NCBI GenBank assembly: GCA_948146395.1
Contig: OX411558.1
Coordinates: 52,027,622-52,091,621 of the forward strand
Direction: 5' to 3'
Length of the DNA stretch: 64,000 nucleotides
From: Fragum whitleyi
Lineage: Eukaryota; Mollusca; Bivalvia; Cardiida; Cardiidae
Every line of letters starts with the position of its first letter. Position 1 is the first letter of the stretch. Positions 63,431 through 64,000 of the stretch are shown piece by piece. The position numbers were made by a program, and so were the translations under genes. The notes below the pieces were generated by a model. That model did no database searches. It saw only the letters and a list, made by a program, of their open reading frames with translations, and was not told the DNA's origin.

Positions 63431-63534
63431 AAAGTTTGGTGAAATGTGAATGAAATAACAGGAACATTTTAAGTTATTTATTATGGCAATTGTTTGTGTT
63501 TTCTCTTTTACTTTTGTTCTTGCTATGTCACCGT

Positions 63535-63780
63535 CATTATCGCATCAGACTGTCATTCTAGAGGTCCCGGGTTCGATCCCCAACAGCAGCACTTATCCTT
63601 TCTGACTATTTGTCCTCCACCAATGGGTTGATAATCGTAGACTTATGTGGAATAGCAGCTGGGGGCTAGGAAAGGATGTAACTGTTGTACTAATGTGAGA
63701 AATACCAGGAATTCACTGTTAGGTGCTACAGCCATCGTGATATAACTGAAAGATTGTTGAAAGCAGCGTAAAACCCCTAA
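63535..63780 (+). mobile_element. tRNA-derived SINE (same family as 43585)
   Basis: CGCATCAGACTGTCATTCTA, a good B box GGTTCGATCCC, then ACTATTTGTCCTCCACCAAT and AGCAGCTGGGGGCTAGGAAA, tail GTAAAACCCCTAATCAATTC. The 5' A box is truncated or diverged. Confidence 0.75.
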
Positions 63781-64000
63781 TCAATTCAATTCATACACAG
63801 ACTCAAAGTGTAGTGTGAATGAATGAAGGAAGAAAGGAACATTTGCAGTTATAGATATGGCAGTTGTCTGTATTTTCTCTTTTTACGTATGTTTCTTGCT
63901 GTCAACACTTAGTTTGGTTGTTTTCTGAGAAAAAAATCAAGCAACCAATATCTGAGCATAATGATGCATTTGACTTTAGGGTTGATTATGTGCATTTAAT

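Noticed and set aside
63535..63605. Functional tRNA gene
   Set aside because: Good B box but no intact A box or acceptor stem; the SINE body and tail follow.

Overview
The window is animal nuclear DNA. It has long introns with GT-AG splice sites, dense MITEs, tRNA-derived SINEs, Helitron-like elements and an LTR retrotransposon. The repeat style (ACAAGAGG-type elements ending in CTCAGGTGAGCTAA, ~165-bp internal repeats, tRNA-headed SINEs) suggests a bivalve mollusc, probably a clam-like species; the species is inference only.

Two host genes lie head to head. On the minus strand (26358 down to 1012) is COPS8, the small PCI-domain subunit of the COP9 signalosome. Five coding exons were located by protein similarity and matching splice phases; one exon before the last was not found. 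On the plus strand (32506 to 61864) is a SOCS7-like gene with seven coding exons that join in frame to 1566 residues: a very long disordered N-terminal part with six repeated [DE]PxY motifs and proline-rich SH3 ligands, then an SH2 domain and a SOCS box. COP9 deneddylates cullin-RING ligases and SOCS-box proteins are CUL5-RING substrate receptors, so the two neighbours act on one pathway.

Layout. 1-1.1 kb: COPS8 last exon, inside a tandem duplication. 1.1-12.9 kb: COPS8 intron with piggyBac-like MITEs, Helitron-like elements and a 5.3-kb minisatellite of 27-bp units. 12.9-26.4 kb: COPS8 exons 4, 3, 2 and 1 among repeats. 26.4-32.5 kb: intergenic, all repeats. 32.5-44.8 kb: SOCS7-like exons 1-5. 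44.8-59.7 kb: one 14.9-kb intron holding an 11.2-kb Ty3/gypsy element (47668-58906, minus strand), itself inserted in a Helitron-like element. 59.7-61.9 kb: last two exons (SH2 end, SOCS box). 61.9-64 kb: downstream MITEs and a SINE.

The retrotransposon has two long LTRs, a polypurine tract, a candidate tRNA-Leu-type primer site, gag with a zinc knuckle, a canonical -1 frameshift heptamer, protease/RT/RNase H, a broken integrase, and an unusual extra gene with two C2H2 fingers and an 18-residue Pro/Thr-rich repeat. Other main points: mobile elements lie next to four of the seven SOCS7-like splice acceptors, exon 5 has a triplicated donor site, and one palindromic hairpin recurs in otherwise different MITE families.
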